NCBI GenBank assembly: GCA_002320285.1
Contig: DCKE01000027.1
Coordinates: forward strand, 267,264-331,263
DNA: 64,000 nucleotides
Source: Flavobacteriaceae bacterium UBA1682
GTDB lineage: Bacteria; Bacteroidota; Bacteroidia; Flavobacteriales; Flavobacteriaceae
Reading direction: 5' to 3'
A program made the position numbers and the translations under genes. The notes beneath the pieces were generated by a model that saw only the letters and a program-made list of their open reading frames with translations, searched no databases and was not told the DNA's origin. Shown piece by piece: positions 18,188 through 26,964 of the stretch; position 1 is the first letter of the stretch; every line of letters begins with the position of its first letter.

Positions 18188-18457
18188 ATGGCTAAAGAAT
18201 CAATGAAGGCCCGTGAGGTTAAAAGACAAGCATTAGTAGATAAATATGCAACTAAAAGACAAGCTCTTTTAGACGCTGGTGACTATGAAGGGTTACAAAA
18301 ATTGCCTAAAAATGCTTCTCCAGTTCGTTTACACAACAGATGTAAATTAACAGGAAGACCTAGAGGGTATATGCGTCAATTCGGACTTTCCCGTGTCACG
18401 TTTCGTGAAATGGCAAATAACGGATTGATACCTGGAGTAAAAAAGGCAAGTTGGTAA
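18188..18457 (+). CDS. rpsN: 30S ribosomal protein S14 (zinc-free type)
   Basis: S14 is a head protein between S3 and S19. The 89 residues end in the conserved NRCKLTGRPRGYMRQFGLSR segment and the tail VKKASW. A single Cys is present and no CxxC pairs, so this is the zinc-independent form, slightly shorter than the 101-residue enteric protein. It is 3 bases after rplE. Confidence 0.97.
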   Translation: MAKESMKAREVKRQALVDKYATKRQALLDAGDYEGLQKLPKNASPVRLHNRCKLTGRPRGYMRQFGLSRVTFREMANNGLIPGVKKASW

Positions 18458-18478
18458 TTAAGATTAAAGGTAAATAAA

Positions 18479-18877
18479 ATGTACACAGATCCAATAGCAG
18501 ATTTTCTTACAAGAATTAGAAACGCAGTACGTGCAAATCATAAAGTGGTTGAAATACCTGCTTCTAAATTCAAAAGAGAAATCACAAAAATATTATTCGA
18601 TCAAGGATATATCTTAAGCTATAAATTCGATGACAGTTCTGTACAAGGAACCATCAAAATAGCTTTAAAATACGATAAAGACACCAAAGAGTCTGTTATC
18701 AGAGATATCCAAAGAATTAGTAAACCAGGTTTGCGTAAATATGCCTCATCAGCAGATCTTCCTAGAATCTTAAATGGTTTGGGAATTGCAATTGTTTCTA
18801 CATCAAAAGGTTTGATGACTGGAAAACAAGCCAAGCAATTGAATGTAGGTGGTGAAGTAGTTTGTTACGTATACTAA
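18479..18877 (+). CDS. rpsH: 30S ribosomal protein S8
   Basis: S8 is a primary 16S rRNA binder and, in E. coli, the translational repressor of the spc operon. It has 132 residues with TDPIADFLTRIRNA at the start and the C-terminal motif STSKGLMTGKQAKQLNVGGE. No repressor site was identified near rplE here. Confidence 0.98.
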   Translation: MYTDPIADFLTRIRNAVRANHKVVEIPASKFKREITKILFDQGYILSYKFDDSSVQGTIKIALKYDKDTKESVIRDIQRISKPGLRKYASSADLPRILNGLGIAIVSTSKGLMTGKQAKQLNVGGEVVCYVY

Positions 18878-18893
18878 TATAAAAGACTTAGAA

Positions 18894-19436
18894 ATGTCAA
18901 GAATAGGTAAAAATCCAATAACAATCCCAGCTGGTGTAACTGTAACGGTTAACGAAGACGTGGTTGTTGTAAAAGGAAAATTAGGCGAACTTTCTCAGAA
19001 AATAGTAGATATTTCAGTTAAAGTAGAAGACGGACAAGTAATCGTTACGCGTGATTCAGACGCTAAAGATCTAAGATCTAAACACGGTTTATATAGAAGT
19101 TTAATCAGCAACATGGTTGTTGGTGTATCAGAAGGTTTTACAAAATCACTTGAATTAGTAGGGGTAGGTTACCGTGCATCTAATCAAGGTCAGAAATTGG
19201 ACTTAGCATTAGGTTTTTCTCACAACATCCTTTTGGAAGTTGCTGCAGAAGTAACTGTTGAAACCATTTCAGAAAAAGGTAAAAACCCTATTATTAAATT
19301 AACTTCTTCTGACAAACAACTTGTAGGACAAGTTGCTGCAAAGATTCGTTCTTTCCGTAAACCAGAACCTTACAAAGGAAAAGGTGTGAAATTTGTCGGA
19401 GAAGAACTAAGAAGAAAAGCAGGTAAATCAGCTTAA
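18894..19436 (+). CDS. rplF: 50S ribosomal protein L6
   Basis: L6 has two similar RNA-binding domains and lies near the factor-binding site. It has 180 residues, from SRIGKNPITIPAGV to the signature PEPYKGKGVKFVGEELRRK. The gap to rplR is 11 bases. Confidence 0.98.
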   Translation: MSRIGKNPITIPAGVTVTVNEDVVVVKGKLGELSQKIVDISVKVEDGQVIVTRDSDAKDLRSKHGLYRSLISNMVVGVSEGFTKSLELVGVGYRASNQGQKLDLALGFSHNILLEVAAEVTVETISEKGKNPIIKLTSSDKQLVGQVAAKIRSFRKPEPYKGKGVKFVGEELRRKAGKSA

Positions 19437-19447
19437 AAATTAAGACT

Positions 19448-19798
19448 ATGTCATTAACAAAATCTGAAAGAAGACAAAGAATTAAATTCAGAATCAGAAA
19501 GATTGTAAGCGGAACTGCTGCTAAACCAAGACTTTCTGTATTCAGAAGTAATAAAGAAATCTATGCGCAAGTAATAGATGACGTAAACGGAGTGACTCTA
19601 GCTTCAGCTTCTTCAAGAGAAGCCGGGATAACAAGAGGCACCAATATTGAAACTGCTGCATCTGTAGGTAAACTTATCGCAGAGAAGGCTTCAAAAGCAG
19701 GTGTAGATACTATTTCTTTCGATAGAAATGGTTATTTATACCACGGACGTGTGAAATCATTGGCTGAAGGCGCTAGAGAAGCTGGCTTAAAATTCTAA
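19448..19798 (+). CDS. rplR: 50S ribosomal protein L18
   Basis: L18 binds 5S rRNA with L5. It has 116 residues, with RLSVFRSNKEIYAQVIDD (KPRLSVFRS core) and the C-terminal DRNGYLYHGRVKSLAEGAREAG. It is followed after 6 bases by rpsE. Confidence 0.97.
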   Translation: MSLTKSERRQRIKFRIRKIVSGTAAKPRLSVFRSNKEIYAQVIDDVNGVTLASASSREAGITRGTNIETAASVGKLIAEKASKAGVDTISFDRNGYLYHGRVKSLAEGAREAGLKF

Positions 19799-19804
19799 TT
19801 AGTT

Positions 19805-20329
19805 ATGTATCAAAATTATAAAAACGTAGAATTTGTAAAACCAAGTGGTCTTGATTTAAAAGATCGTTTGGTTAGTGTAAACCGTGTTACTAAAGTAACT
19901 AAAGGAGGAAGAGCTTTCGGTTTTTCAGCTGTAGTTGTAGTAGGTGACGAAAACGGTGTAGTGGGTCATGGTTTAGGTAAATCTAAAGACGTTTCTGAAG
20001 CAATCGCGAAAGCGGTAGAAGATGCTAAGAAAAACTTGGTGAGAATTCCTTTAAATGGTCAGACTATTCCTCATGAACAAAAAGGGAAATTTAGTGGAGC
20101 ACGTGTATTTTTAATTCCAGCATCTAAGGGTACAGGAGTTATTGCTGGTGGATCTGTTAGAGCCGTTGTTGAGTCAGTAGGAATTGGTGACGTTTTATCG
20201 AAATCACAAGGTTCTTCTAATCCACACAATGTGGTAAAAGCAACTTTTGACGCTTTATTACGTCTAAGAAGTGCTTCTACGGTTGCAAAACAAAGAGGGA
20301 TTTCATTGGACAAAGTATTTAAAGGTTAA
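19805..20329 (+). CDS. rpsE: 30S ribosomal protein S5
   Basis: S5 acts at the mRNA entrance and in accuracy control. It has 174 residues. The double-stranded-RNA-binding-like N-terminal domain includes the loop KGGRAFGFSAVVVVGDENG, which matches the family's spectinomycin loop region with no visible deletion. The C-terminal domain includes SNPHNVVKATFDAL. Confidence 0.98.
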   Translation: MYQNYKNVEFVKPSGLDLKDRLVSVNRVTKVTKGGRAFGFSAVVVVGDENGVVGHGLGKSKDVSEAIAKAVEDAKKNLVRIPLNGQTIPHEQKGKFSGARVFLIPASKGTGVIAGGSVRAVVESVGIGDVLSKSQGSSNPHNVVKATFDALLRLRSASTVAKQRGISLDKVFKG

Positions 20330-20340
20330 TTTTGAGAGAT

Positions 20341-20523
20341 ATGTCAAAAATTAAAGTAAAACAAGTAAGAAGCCAAATCAATTGTCCTTTGTCACAGAAG
20401 AGAACATTGGAGGCTTTAGGACTTCGTAAGTTAAACCAAGTAGTGGAACATGAAGCTACAGGTGCTATCTTAGGAATGGTAAATAAAGTTCAACACTTAG
20501 TTTCTGTAGAGGAAATTAAATAA
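20341..20523 (+). CDS. rpmD: 50S ribosomal protein L30
   Basis: L30 is a small 50S protein; the 60 residues contain KVKQVRSQINCPLSQKRTLEALGL in its two conserved parts. I chose ATG at 20341 rather than an in-frame TTG 9 bases upstream, because L30 normally starts MxKIKV and the spacing to rpsE (11 bases) suits the operon. Confidence 0.95.
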   Translation: MSKIKVKQVRSQINCPLSQKRTLEALGLRKLNQVVEHEATGAILGMVNKVQHLVSVEEIK

Positions 20524-20534
20524 TTTTGTAAAGT

Positions 20535-20987
20535 ATGAATTTAAGTAATTTACAACCAGCGAACGGTTCAACCCACAATCAAAACAAACGAGTTGGTCGT
20601 GGGGAAGGTTCAGGAAAAGGAGGAACTTCTACAAGAGGACACAAGGGAGCTAAATCGCGTTCTGGTTATTCTAAGAAAATCGGTTTTGAAGGAGGGCAAA
20701 TGCCACTTCAAAGACGTGTACCTAAATACGGTTTCAAAAACATCAATAGAGTAGAGTACCAAGCTATCAATTTAGATAGATTGCAAATCTTAGTTGATAA
20801 TGGAAGCGTTACAGATACAGTAGACTTCTCACTTTTAGTGGATCTAGGATTGACTTCTAAAAATGGTTTAGTAAAGATTTTAGGTGGTGGAGAACTTAAA
20901 GTTAAATTGAAAGTATCTGCCCATAAATTTTCAGCATCAGCTAAAGAAGCTATCGAAGCTGCTGGCGGTGAAGTTGTAACTTTATAA
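20535..20987 (+). CDS. rplO: 50S ribosomal protein L15
   Basis: L15 is a late-assembly 50S protein with an extended Gly-rich N-terminus. It has 150 residues with RVGRGEGSGKGGTSTRGHKG and the KIGFEGGQMPLQRRVPK motif. secY follows after 16 bases, as in most bacteria. Confidence 0.98.
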   Translation: MNLSNLQPANGSTHNQNKRVGRGEGSGKGGTSTRGHKGAKSRSGYSKKIGFEGGQMPLQRRVPKYGFKNINRVEYQAINLDRLQILVDNGSVTDTVDFSLLVDLGLTSKNGLVKILGGGELKVKLKVSAHKFSASAKEAIEAAGGEVVTL

Positions 20988-21003
20988 AATCTTAATAAAC
21001 AGG

Positions 21004-22350
21004 ATGAAGAAGTTTATAGAAACATTAGCCAGTATTTGGAAAATTGAAGAGCTAAAAAATAAAATTTTAGTAACTCTAGGATTGTTAGTTGTGTATCGTT
21101 TCGGTACACAAATAACACTTCCGGGTATTGATGCAACGAAATTACAAGCTTTGTCGGCGCAGACTGACCAAGGAATCGGTTGGTTGATCAATGTTTTTAC
21201 AGGTGGTGCATTCTCGCAAGCATCTGTATTTGCATTAGGTATTATGCCTTATATTTCTGCTTCCATCGTCGTTCAGTTGATGGGAATCGCAGTACCTTAT
21301 TTGCAGAAATTGCAAAGTGATGGGGAAAGTGGTAGAAAAAAGATGAACCAAATCACCCGATGGTTAACCATCGGTATCACCTTGTTGCAAGGGCCTAGTT
21401 ATATCTATAACTTGTATTTACAATTACCACCAGATGCCTTTTTACTAGGTTTCAATTCTTTCTCATTCTTGTTTTCTTCTGTAATTATATTAGTTACCGG
21501 GACTGTCTTTGCAATGTGGTTAGGAGAGAAAATTACAGATAAAGGTATCGGAAATGGAATCTCATTGTTGATTATGGTCGGAATTATTGCAAGACTACCA
21601 ATGTCTTTCATTCAAGAATTCCAATCGAGAATCACCGATAACAACGGGGGTCCAATGGTGTTAGTTATTGAAGTAATTATTTGGTTATTAATTATTATTG
21701 CTTGTATTTTACTAACTCTAGCAGTTAGAAGAATTCCAGTTCAATATGCTAGAAGAAGCACATCAGGCGATTACGATCAAACGATGTTAGGAGGAAACCG
21801 TCAGTGGATTCCACTTAAACTTAACGCTTCTGGTGTTATGCCGATTATTTTTGCACAAGCAATCATGTTTATTCCAGCTGCAGTAGCCGGTTTATCAACA
21901 TCAGATACTGCACAATCCATCAGTTCTACATTTCATAATGTATTCGGATGGCAGTATAATTTACTTTTTGCACTATTAATCATTATTTTTACTTACTTTT
22001 ACACCGCAATTACAGTACCTACTAATAAAATGGCTGATGATTTGAAGAGAAGTGGTGGTTTTATCCCGGGTATTCGCCCAGGTGGGGAGACTGCAGACTT
22101 CTTAGACAAAATTATGTCATTGATTACTTTTCCGGGTTCTCTATTTCTTGCATTGATTGCTGTGTTCCCTTCAATCGTCGTGAGTTTATTAGGAGTTCAA
22201 CAAGGATGGGCAATGTTCTATGGCGGAACATCGCTATTAATTTTAGTAAGTGTTGCTATTGATACGATTCAACAAGTTAATGCATACCTTTTAAATAAGC
22301 AGTATGACGGGTTGATGACAAGTGGTAAAAATAGAAAAGCAACCGCTTAA
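21004..22350 (+). CDS. secY: Preprotein translocase subunit SecY
   Basis: SecY is the channel subunit of the SecYEG translocon in the inner membrane. Its 448 residues are hydrophobic with about ten predicted transmembrane helices. Conserved landmarks are YRFGTQITLPGID, the plug region after GWLINVFTGGAFSQ, GIGNGISLLI, and FIPGIRPGGETADFL of the cytosolic C5 loop. It lies between rplO and infA. Confidence 0.98.
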   Translation: MKKFIETLASIWKIEELKNKILVTLGLLVVYRFGTQITLPGIDATKLQALSAQTDQGIGWLINVFTGGAFSQASVFALGIMPYISASIVVQLMGIAVPYLQKLQSDGESGRKKMNQITRWLTIGITLLQGPSYIYNLYLQLPPDAFLLGFNSFSFLFSSVIILVTGTVFAMWLGEKITDKGIGNGISLLIMVGIIARLPMSFIQEFQSRITDNNGGPMVLVIEVIIWLLIIIACILLTLAVRRIPVQYARRSTSGDYDQTMLGGNRQWIPLKLNASGVMPIIFAQAIMFIPAAVAGLSTSDTAQSISSTFHNVFGWQYNLLFALLIIIFTYFYTAITVPTNKMADDLKRSGGFIPGIRPGGETADFLDKIMSLITFPGSLFLALIAVFPSIVVSLLGVQQGWAMFYGGTSLLILVSVAIDTIQQVNAYLLNKQYDGLMTSGKNRKATA

Positions 22351-22357
22351 TTTTTTT

Positions 22358-22573
22358 ATGGCAAAACAATCAGCAATAGAACAAGACGGAGCAATCATTG
22401 AAGCATTGTCAAATGCAATGTTCCGCGTGGAGTTAGAAAATGGACATATTGTAATTGCTCATATCTCCGGTAAAATGCGTATGCATTATATCAAATTACT
22501 TCCTGGTGACAGGGTAAAATTAGAAATGAGTCCTTACGACTTGACTAAAGCAAGAATTACTTATAGATATTAA
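22358..22573 (+). CDS. infA: Translation initiation factor IF-1
   Basis: IF-1 is an S1/OB-fold protein that occupies the 30S A site during initiation. The true start is ATG at 22358, giving 71 residues (MAKQSAIEQDG) and a 7-base gap after secY. A longer frame with an upstream start overlaps secY and adds 12 unconserved residues. The core ISGKMRMHYIKLLPGDRVKLEMSPYDL is canonical in its two halves. Confidence 0.96.
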   Translation: MAKQSAIEQDGAIIEALSNAMFRVELENGHIVIAHISGKMRMHYIKLLPGDRVKLEMSPYDLTKARITYRY

Positions 22574-22585
22574 AGGCTATTAAAA

Positions 22586-22702
22586 ATGAAAGTAAGAACA
22601 TCAGTCAAAAAAAGAAGTGCCGAGTGCATTATAGTGCGTAGAAAAGGAGTACTTTACGTGATTAATAAAAAGAATCCTAGATTTAAACAAAGACAAGGAT
22701 AG
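22586..22702 (+). CDS. rpmJ: 50S ribosomal protein L36 (zinc-free type)
   Basis: A 38-residue ORF starts MKVRTSVKKRSAEC and ends NPRFKQRQG, which is L36. In the zinc-binding form Cys11, Cys14, Cys27 and His33 hold the metal; here only Cys14 remains, with Ser, Asn and Phe at the other positions. This is the C-minus paralogue usual in Bacteroidota. The gene is 12 bases after infA and 2 before rpsM, so it clearly belongs to the operon. Confidence 0.95.
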   Translation: MKVRTSVKKRSAECIIVRRKGVLYVINKKNPRFKQRQG

Positions 22703-22704
22703 TT

Positions 22705-23079
22705 ATGGCAAGAATCGCAGGGGTAGACATACCTAAACACAAAAGAGGAATTATAGCTTTGACCTACATCTTCGGAATTGGAAGCAGCAGAGCTAAAGAA
22801 ATCTTAGAGAAAGCTCAAGTTAGCGAAGATAAAAAAGTTCAAGATTGGAATGATGATGAGATCGGAGCAATCCGTGAAGCAGTATCTTACTTCAAAATTG
22901 AAGGTGAACTTCGTTCAGAAGTTTCATTAAACATCAAACGTTTAATGGATATCGGATGCTACAGAGGAATTCGTCATAGAACTGGACTTCCTTTAAGAGG
23001 TCAAAGAACTAAGAACAACTCTAGAACAAGAAAAGGTAAAAGAAAAACTGTTGCCAACAAGAAAAAAGCAACTAAATAA
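22705..23079 (+). CDS. rpsM: 30S ribosomal protein S13
   Basis: S13 is a head protein that contacts the P-site tRNA and 50S bridge proteins. It has 124 residues, beginning ARIAGVDIPKHKRG and containing YRGIRHRTGLPLRGQRTKNN across its conserved C-terminal arm, with a lysine-rich tail. Confidence 0.98.
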   Translation: MARIAGVDIPKHKRGIIALTYIFGIGSSRAKEILEKAQVSEDKKVQDWNDDEIGAIREAVSYFKIEGELRSEVSLNIKRLMDIGCYRGIRHRTGLPLRGQRTKNNSRTRKGKRKTVANKKKATK

Positions 23080-23087
23080 TAAATAAT

Positions 23088-23471
23088 ATGGCTAAAGCGA
23101 ATACAAAAAAACGTAAAGTGCTTGTTGAATCAACAGGTGAAGCTCATATTAATGCAACCTTTAATAACATCATCATCTCGTTAACTAACAAGAAAGGTGA
23201 AGTTATTTCATGGTCGTCTGCAGGTAAAATGGGTTTCAGAGGTTCTAAAAAGAATACTCCGTACGCTGCCCAAATGGCTGCTGAAGATTGTGGTAAAGTT
23301 GCTTTAGAGGCTGGATTAAAAAAGGTAAAAGTTTACGTTAAAGGTCCTGGAAATGGTAGAGAATCTGCTATCAGATCACTTCATAATAATGGAATCGAAG
23401 TAACCGAGATAATCGATATTACTCCAATTCCTCATAATGGATGTCGTCCTCCTAAGAGAAGAAGAGTTTAA
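23088..23471 (+). CDS. rpsK: 30S ribosomal protein S11
   Basis: S11 forms the 30S platform beside the E site. It has 127 residues, containing ATFNNIIISLTNKKGEVISW, GKMGFRGSKKNTPYAAQ and the C-terminal ITPIPHNGCRPPKRRRV. It is followed by an 86-base structured spacer before rpsD. Confidence 0.98.
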   Translation: MAKANTKKRKVLVESTGEAHINATFNNIIISLTNKKGEVISWSSAGKMGFRGSKKNTPYAAQMAAEDCGKVALEAGLKKVKVYVKGPGNGRESAIRSLHNNGIEVTEIIDITPIPHNGCRPPKRRRV

Positions 23472-23487
23472 TTTTATAGTATAACCC

Positions 23488-23547
23488 AAAGGTAGGAATA
23501 GATTATCGGAGGATGAGACCTGAATTCATAATCCCTACCTTTTTTTA
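23488..23547 (+). promoter_or_regulatory. Structured rpsD leader, probable S4 autoregulatory element
   Basis: AAAGGTAGG (23488-23496) pairs with CCTACCTTT (23534-23542), a bulge AATA follows, then GATTAT (23501-23506) pairs with ATAATC (23528-23533), enclosing a purine-rich loop. The T-run after the outer stem makes it terminator-like. It fills the only large gap in the alpha cluster and lies 10 bases before rpsD, the usual autoregulator of this operon. From memory, computational surveys have described an S4 leader class in Flavobacteriia; I could not compare this sequence with it. Confidence 0.65.
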
Positions 23548-23557
23548 ATTTTTTGAA

Positions 23558-24163
23558 ATGGCAAGATATACTGGTCCAAAAACAAAGATTGCTCGTAAAT
23601 TTGGCGAAGCAATATTCGGAGATGACAAATCTTTTGAAAAAAGAAATTACCCTCCTGGGCAACATGGTTTAGCAAAAAAAAGAGGTAAGAAATCTGAATA
23701 CGCTATCCAGTTGATGGAGAAACAAAAAGCTAAATACACTTACGGTATTCTAGAGAAACAATTCAGAGGGCTTTTCCAAAAAGCTTCTGCTGCTCGTGGA
23801 GTAACTGGTGAGGTATTAATTCAATTATGTGAATCAAGATTAGACAACGTGGTCTTCAGAATGGGTATCGCTCCTTCTAGAAGAGCTTCACGTCAAATCG
23901 TTTCACACAGACATATCACTGTAAACGGTGAATTGGTAAACATTCCTTCTTACCAATTAAAACCAGGTGATAAAGTTGCAGTTCGTGAAAAATCAAAATC
24001 TCTAGATGCTATAGAACGTTCGTTATCTAATTCTAGCGCTGTTTATGAATGGATTACTTGGAATAATGAAACAAAAGAAGGAACATTTGTATCTGTTCCT
24101 CAAAGACTTCAGATTCCTGAAAACATCAAAGAACAGTTAATCGTAGAGTTGTACAACAAATAA
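23558..24163 (+). CDS. rpsD: 30S ribosomal protein S4
   Basis: S4 initiates 30S assembly and is the known autoregulator of alpha-type operons. It has 201 residues, with ARYTGPKTKIARKFGEAIFG at the N-terminus and an S4 RNA-binding domain (about 90-155) with SRLDNVVFRMGIAPSRRASRQ in its two conserved parts. No Cys4 zinc knuckle is present at the N-terminus. The structured leader before it may be its binding site. Confidence 0.98.
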   Translation: MARYTGPKTKIARKFGEAIFGDDKSFEKRNYPPGQHGLAKKRGKKSEYAIQLMEKQKAKYTYGILEKQFRGLFQKASAARGVTGEVLIQLCESRLDNVVFRMGIAPSRRASRQIVSHRHITVNGELVNIPSYQLKPGDKVAVREKSKSLDAIERSLSNSSAVYEWITWNNETKEGTFVSVPQRLQIPENIKEQLIVELYNK

Positions 24164-24188
24164 TAATTGACATTCAGTCGAAACAAAT

Positions 24189-25181
24189 ATGGCAATATTT
24201 AATTTTCAGAAGCCCGATAAAGTTATCATGATTGATTCGACCGATTTTAAAGGTAAGTTTGAATTCAGACCTTTGGAACCGGGATACGGATTGACAGTTG
24301 GTAATGCACTAAGAAGAGTTCTTCTTTCATCCCTTGAAGGATATGCAATTACATCAGTTCGTATTGAAGGTGTTGATCATGAGTTTTCTAGCATTCCAGG
24401 TGTAGTTGAAGACGTTACTGAAATTATTCTTAACCTTAAACAAGTGCGTTTCAAACGTCAAATTGAGGATATCGATAATGAAGCCGTTACCATTAACTTT
24501 TCAGGTAAAGAACAATTAACCGCTGGTGATTTCCAAAAATACATCTCCGGTTTCCAAGTTCTTAACCCGGATTTAATTATCTGTAATGTAGATAGTAAAA
24601 TTACCATTAACATGGAATTGACTATCGAAAAAGGAAGAGGTTATGTTCCTGCAGAAGAAAACAGAAAACCAAATGCACCAATAGGTACGATCTTTACTGA
24701 TTCTATTTATACTCCAATTAAGAATGTTAAGTATACGATTGAAAACTATCGTGTTGAACAAAAAACCGATTATGAAAAATTGGTTTTTGATATCATCACT
24801 GATGGTTCCATTCATCCTAAAGACGCATTAACAGAAGCAGCAAAAACACTGATTCATCACTTTATGCTGTTCTCTGATGAAAGAATCACTTTAGAGGCCG
24901 ATGAAATTGCTCAAACTGAATCATATGATGAGGAATCATTACATATGAGACAGCTTCTTAAAACAAAATTGGTAGATTTAGATCTTTCAGTTAGAGCATT
25001 AAATTGTTTAAAAGCGGCTGAAGTGGATACATTAGGAGATTTGGTTTCTTATAACAAAAACGACTTAATGAAGTTCAGAAACTTCGGTAAGAAATCTCTT
25101 ACAGAATTGGAAGAACTCGTAGCTGTTAAAGGATTGAACTTCGGTATGGATCTTTCCAAATATAAATTAGATAAAGAATAA
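24189..25181 (+). CDS. rpoA: DNA-directed RNA polymerase subunit alpha
   Basis: RpoA dimerises to start RNA polymerase assembly. The 330 residues show the N-terminal domain (about 1-235, with FEFRPLEPGYGLTVGNALRR) and, after an acidic linker, the C-terminal domain (about 255-325, with LSVRALNCLKAAEVDTLGDL) that contacts UP elements and activators. It is between rpsD and rplQ as usual. Confidence 0.98.
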   Translation: MAIFNFQKPDKVIMIDSTDFKGKFEFRPLEPGYGLTVGNALRRVLLSSLEGYAITSVRIEGVDHEFSSIPGVVEDVTEIILNLKQVRFKRQIEDIDNEAVTINFSGKEQLTAGDFQKYISGFQVLNPDLIICNVDSKITINMELTIEKGRGYVPAEENRKPNAPIGTIFTDSIYTPIKNVKYTIENYRVEQKTDYEKLVFDIITDGSIHPKDALTEAAKTLIHHFMLFSDERITLEADEIAQTESYDEESLHMRQLLKTKLVDLDLSVRALNCLKAAEVDTLGDLVSYNKNDLMKFRNFGKKSLTELEELVAVKGLNFGMDLSKYKLDKE

Positions 25182-25212
25182 ACTAGACTTTTAGTCTAAA
25201 TTCTAGAAAGCA

Positions 25213-25698
25213 ATGAGACACGGAAAAAAAATAAATCACTTAAGCAGAAAAACCGCACATAGAAAATCTATGTTGGCGAATATGGCTTGTTCATTGATAG
25301 AGCACAAACGCATTAATACTACCGTAGCTAAAGCAAAAGCGCTTAAACAATTTATCGAGCCTTTGGTAACTAAATCTAAAACTGACGATACTCATAATCG
25401 TCGTGTAGTTTTTTCTTACCTAAGAGATAAAGATGCAGTAACTGAACTTTTCAGAGAAGTTGCTCAAAAAGTTGGAGATCGTCCAGGTGGATATACTCGT
25501 ATTATCAAGTTGGGTAACCGTCTTGGAGATAACGCTGATATGGCTATGATCGAACTAGTAGATTTCAATGAAATCTACAACGGAGGTAAAAAAGAAGCTA
25601 AAAAAGCAACTACTCGTAGAGGTAGAGCTAAAAAAGTAGCTGACGTTACAACTCCAGAAGCAGAAGCTACAGAAACTTCTACTGAAACTAATGAATAA
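25213..25698 (+). CDS. rplQ: 50S ribosomal protein L17
   Basis: L17 lies near the tunnel exit. It has 161 residues; the first 120 or so are the core (RHGKKINHLSRKTAHRKSML and RPGGYTRIIKLGNRLGDNA). The last 35 are an Ala/Glu/Thr/Lys-rich tail that the 127-residue E. coli protein lacks; such tails are common in Bacteroidota. It is the last gene before a clear terminator. Confidence 0.98.
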   Translation: MRHGKKINHLSRKTAHRKSMLANMACSLIEHKRINTTVAKAKALKQFIEPLVTKSKTDDTHNRRVVFSYLRDKDAVTELFREVAQKVGDRPGGYTRIIKLGNRLGDNADMAMIELVDFNEIYNGGKKEAKKATTRRGRAKKVADVTTPEAEATETSTETNE

Positions 25699-25739
25699 TA
25701 CTTACAATTATAAAATTGTAGTTATTTAATATTCTTTTA

Positions 25740-25772
25740 AAAGGACACACTTTCGAGTTTGTCCTTTTTTTT
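25740..25772 (+). terminator. Terminator of the ribosomal-protein superoperon
   Basis: AAAGGACA (25740-25747) pairs with TGTCCTTT (25760-25767) around a short AT-containing loop, followed by a run of eight T or more. It lies about 42 bases after the rplQ stop codon. Confidence 0.85.
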
Positions 25773-25798
25773 AGACCTATTTTTTAATTTATTTATTT

Positions 25799-25806
25799 TA
25801 CATTTG
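25799..25806 (+). promoter_or_regulatory. carA promoter -7 element (TACATTTG)
   Basis: A perfect TAnnTTTG lies 21 bases before the carA ATG. It is the same octamer as in the rpsL promoter. No TTG is present about 20 bases upstream, where the superoperon terminator sits, so the -33 part is weak. Confidence 0.6.
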
Positions 25807-25827
25807 CCAACTATACAACACATCACA

Positions 25828-26946
25828 ATGGAATATAATAAAAGAAATAGCGCTGTTCTACTCTTAAATGATGGAACAGTTTTTTATGGTAAATCAATCG
25901 GTATTGAGGGAACTACTTTTGGTGAAATCTGCTTTAACACCGGAATGACGGGGTATCAGGAAATCTTTACAGATCCTTCTTACTTTGGACAAATCATGTT
26001 ATCGACCAATGCTCATATCGGGAATTACGGTGTCAATCCAAATGAAGTGGATTCTGATGGTATCAAAATATCGGGTTTGGTTTGTAAAAACTTTAGTTTT
26101 ACCAATTCCAGACCAAATTCTAATGCTACTTTATTGGAATATCTGACCGAAAATAATTTAGTAGCGATTTCCGATGTTGATACCCGTGCATTGGCTAGTT
26201 ATATTCGTGATAATGGGGCTATGAATGCGGTGATTTCAACAGATGGTAAAACTGTCGAGGAGTTGAAAGAACTGCTTAAAACAGTGCCTTCTATGAATGG
26301 ACTGGAATTAGCCTCGAAAGTATCTACTAAAGAACCTTATTTCTTCGGAAATCCTGACGCAACCTATAAGATAGCTGCTTTGGATTTAGGTATTAAAACC
26401 AATATTCTTAGATGTCTGGCTGAAAGAGATTGTTATATCAAAGTATATCCATACAATACGCCATTTGAAGATCTGGCACTTTTTAATCCGGATGGATATT
26501 TTCTTTCTAATGGACCTGGTGATCCAGAGCCGTTACATGAAGTGAAAAAAGTCGTGGCACAAACTATTGAGTCGGGAATTCCTGTTTTTGGAATTTGTTT
26601 AGGTCATCAGTTAATTGCGTTGTCTCAGGGTGTGTCAACTTATAAAATGTTTAATGGTCACCGTGGGATCAATCATCCAGTTATGAATGTATTGACCAAT
26701 AGAGGAGAGATTACTTCTCAAAACCATGGTTTTGCTGTAAATAAAGAGGAGGTTGAAAAACATGCTACACTAGAAATTACACATTTACATCTGAATGATC
26801 AGACAGTTGCAGGTATTCGCGTAAAAGACAAAGATGTTTTCTCGGTGCAATATCACCCTGAAGCCAGTCCAGGTCCTCATGATTCGCATTACTTATTTGA
26901 TCAATTCGTCACTAATATGAAAAATAAAAAAGACGCTAAATCGTAA
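25828..26946 (+). CDS. carA: Carbamoyl-phosphate synthase small (glutaminase) subunit
   Basis: CarA hydrolyses glutamine and channels ammonia to CarB to make carbamoyl phosphate for pyrimidines and arginine. From ATG at 25828 it has 372 residues; a frame extending 69 bases upstream overlaps the promoter and adds an unconserved hydrophobic stretch. The N-terminal CPSase_sm_chain domain (about 8-140) is followed by a class I glutamine amidotransferase domain (about 180-365). Its triad is Cys257 in FGICLGHQL, and His343 and Glu345 in QYHPEAS. carB is not next to it, so the large subunit must be elsewhere. It has its own promoter and terminator. Confidence 0.96.
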   Translation: MEYNKRNSAVLLLNDGTVFYGKSIGIEGTTFGEICFNTGMTGYQEIFTDPSYFGQIMLSTNAHIGNYGVNPNEVDSDGIKISGLVCKNFSFTNSRPNSNATLLEYLTENNLVAISDVDTRALASYIRDNGAMNAVISTDGKTVEELKELLKTVPSMNGLELASKVSTKEPYFFGNPDATYKIAALDLGIKTNILRCLAERDCYIKVYPYNTPFEDLALFNPDGYFLSNGPGDPEPLHEVKKVVAQTIESGIPVFGICLGHQLIALSQGVSTYKMFNGHRGINHPVMNVLTNRGEITSQNHGFAVNKEEVEKHATLEITHLHLNDQTVAGIRVKDKDVFSVQYHPEASPGPHDSHYLFDQFVTNMKNKKDAKS

Positions 26947-26964
26947 GTCGTTTAGTGTTTTATA

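Noticed and set aside
20332..20523. Longer L30 starting at TTG 20332
   Set aside because: The three extra residues are not conserved, and ATG 20341 gives the normal 60-residue protein.
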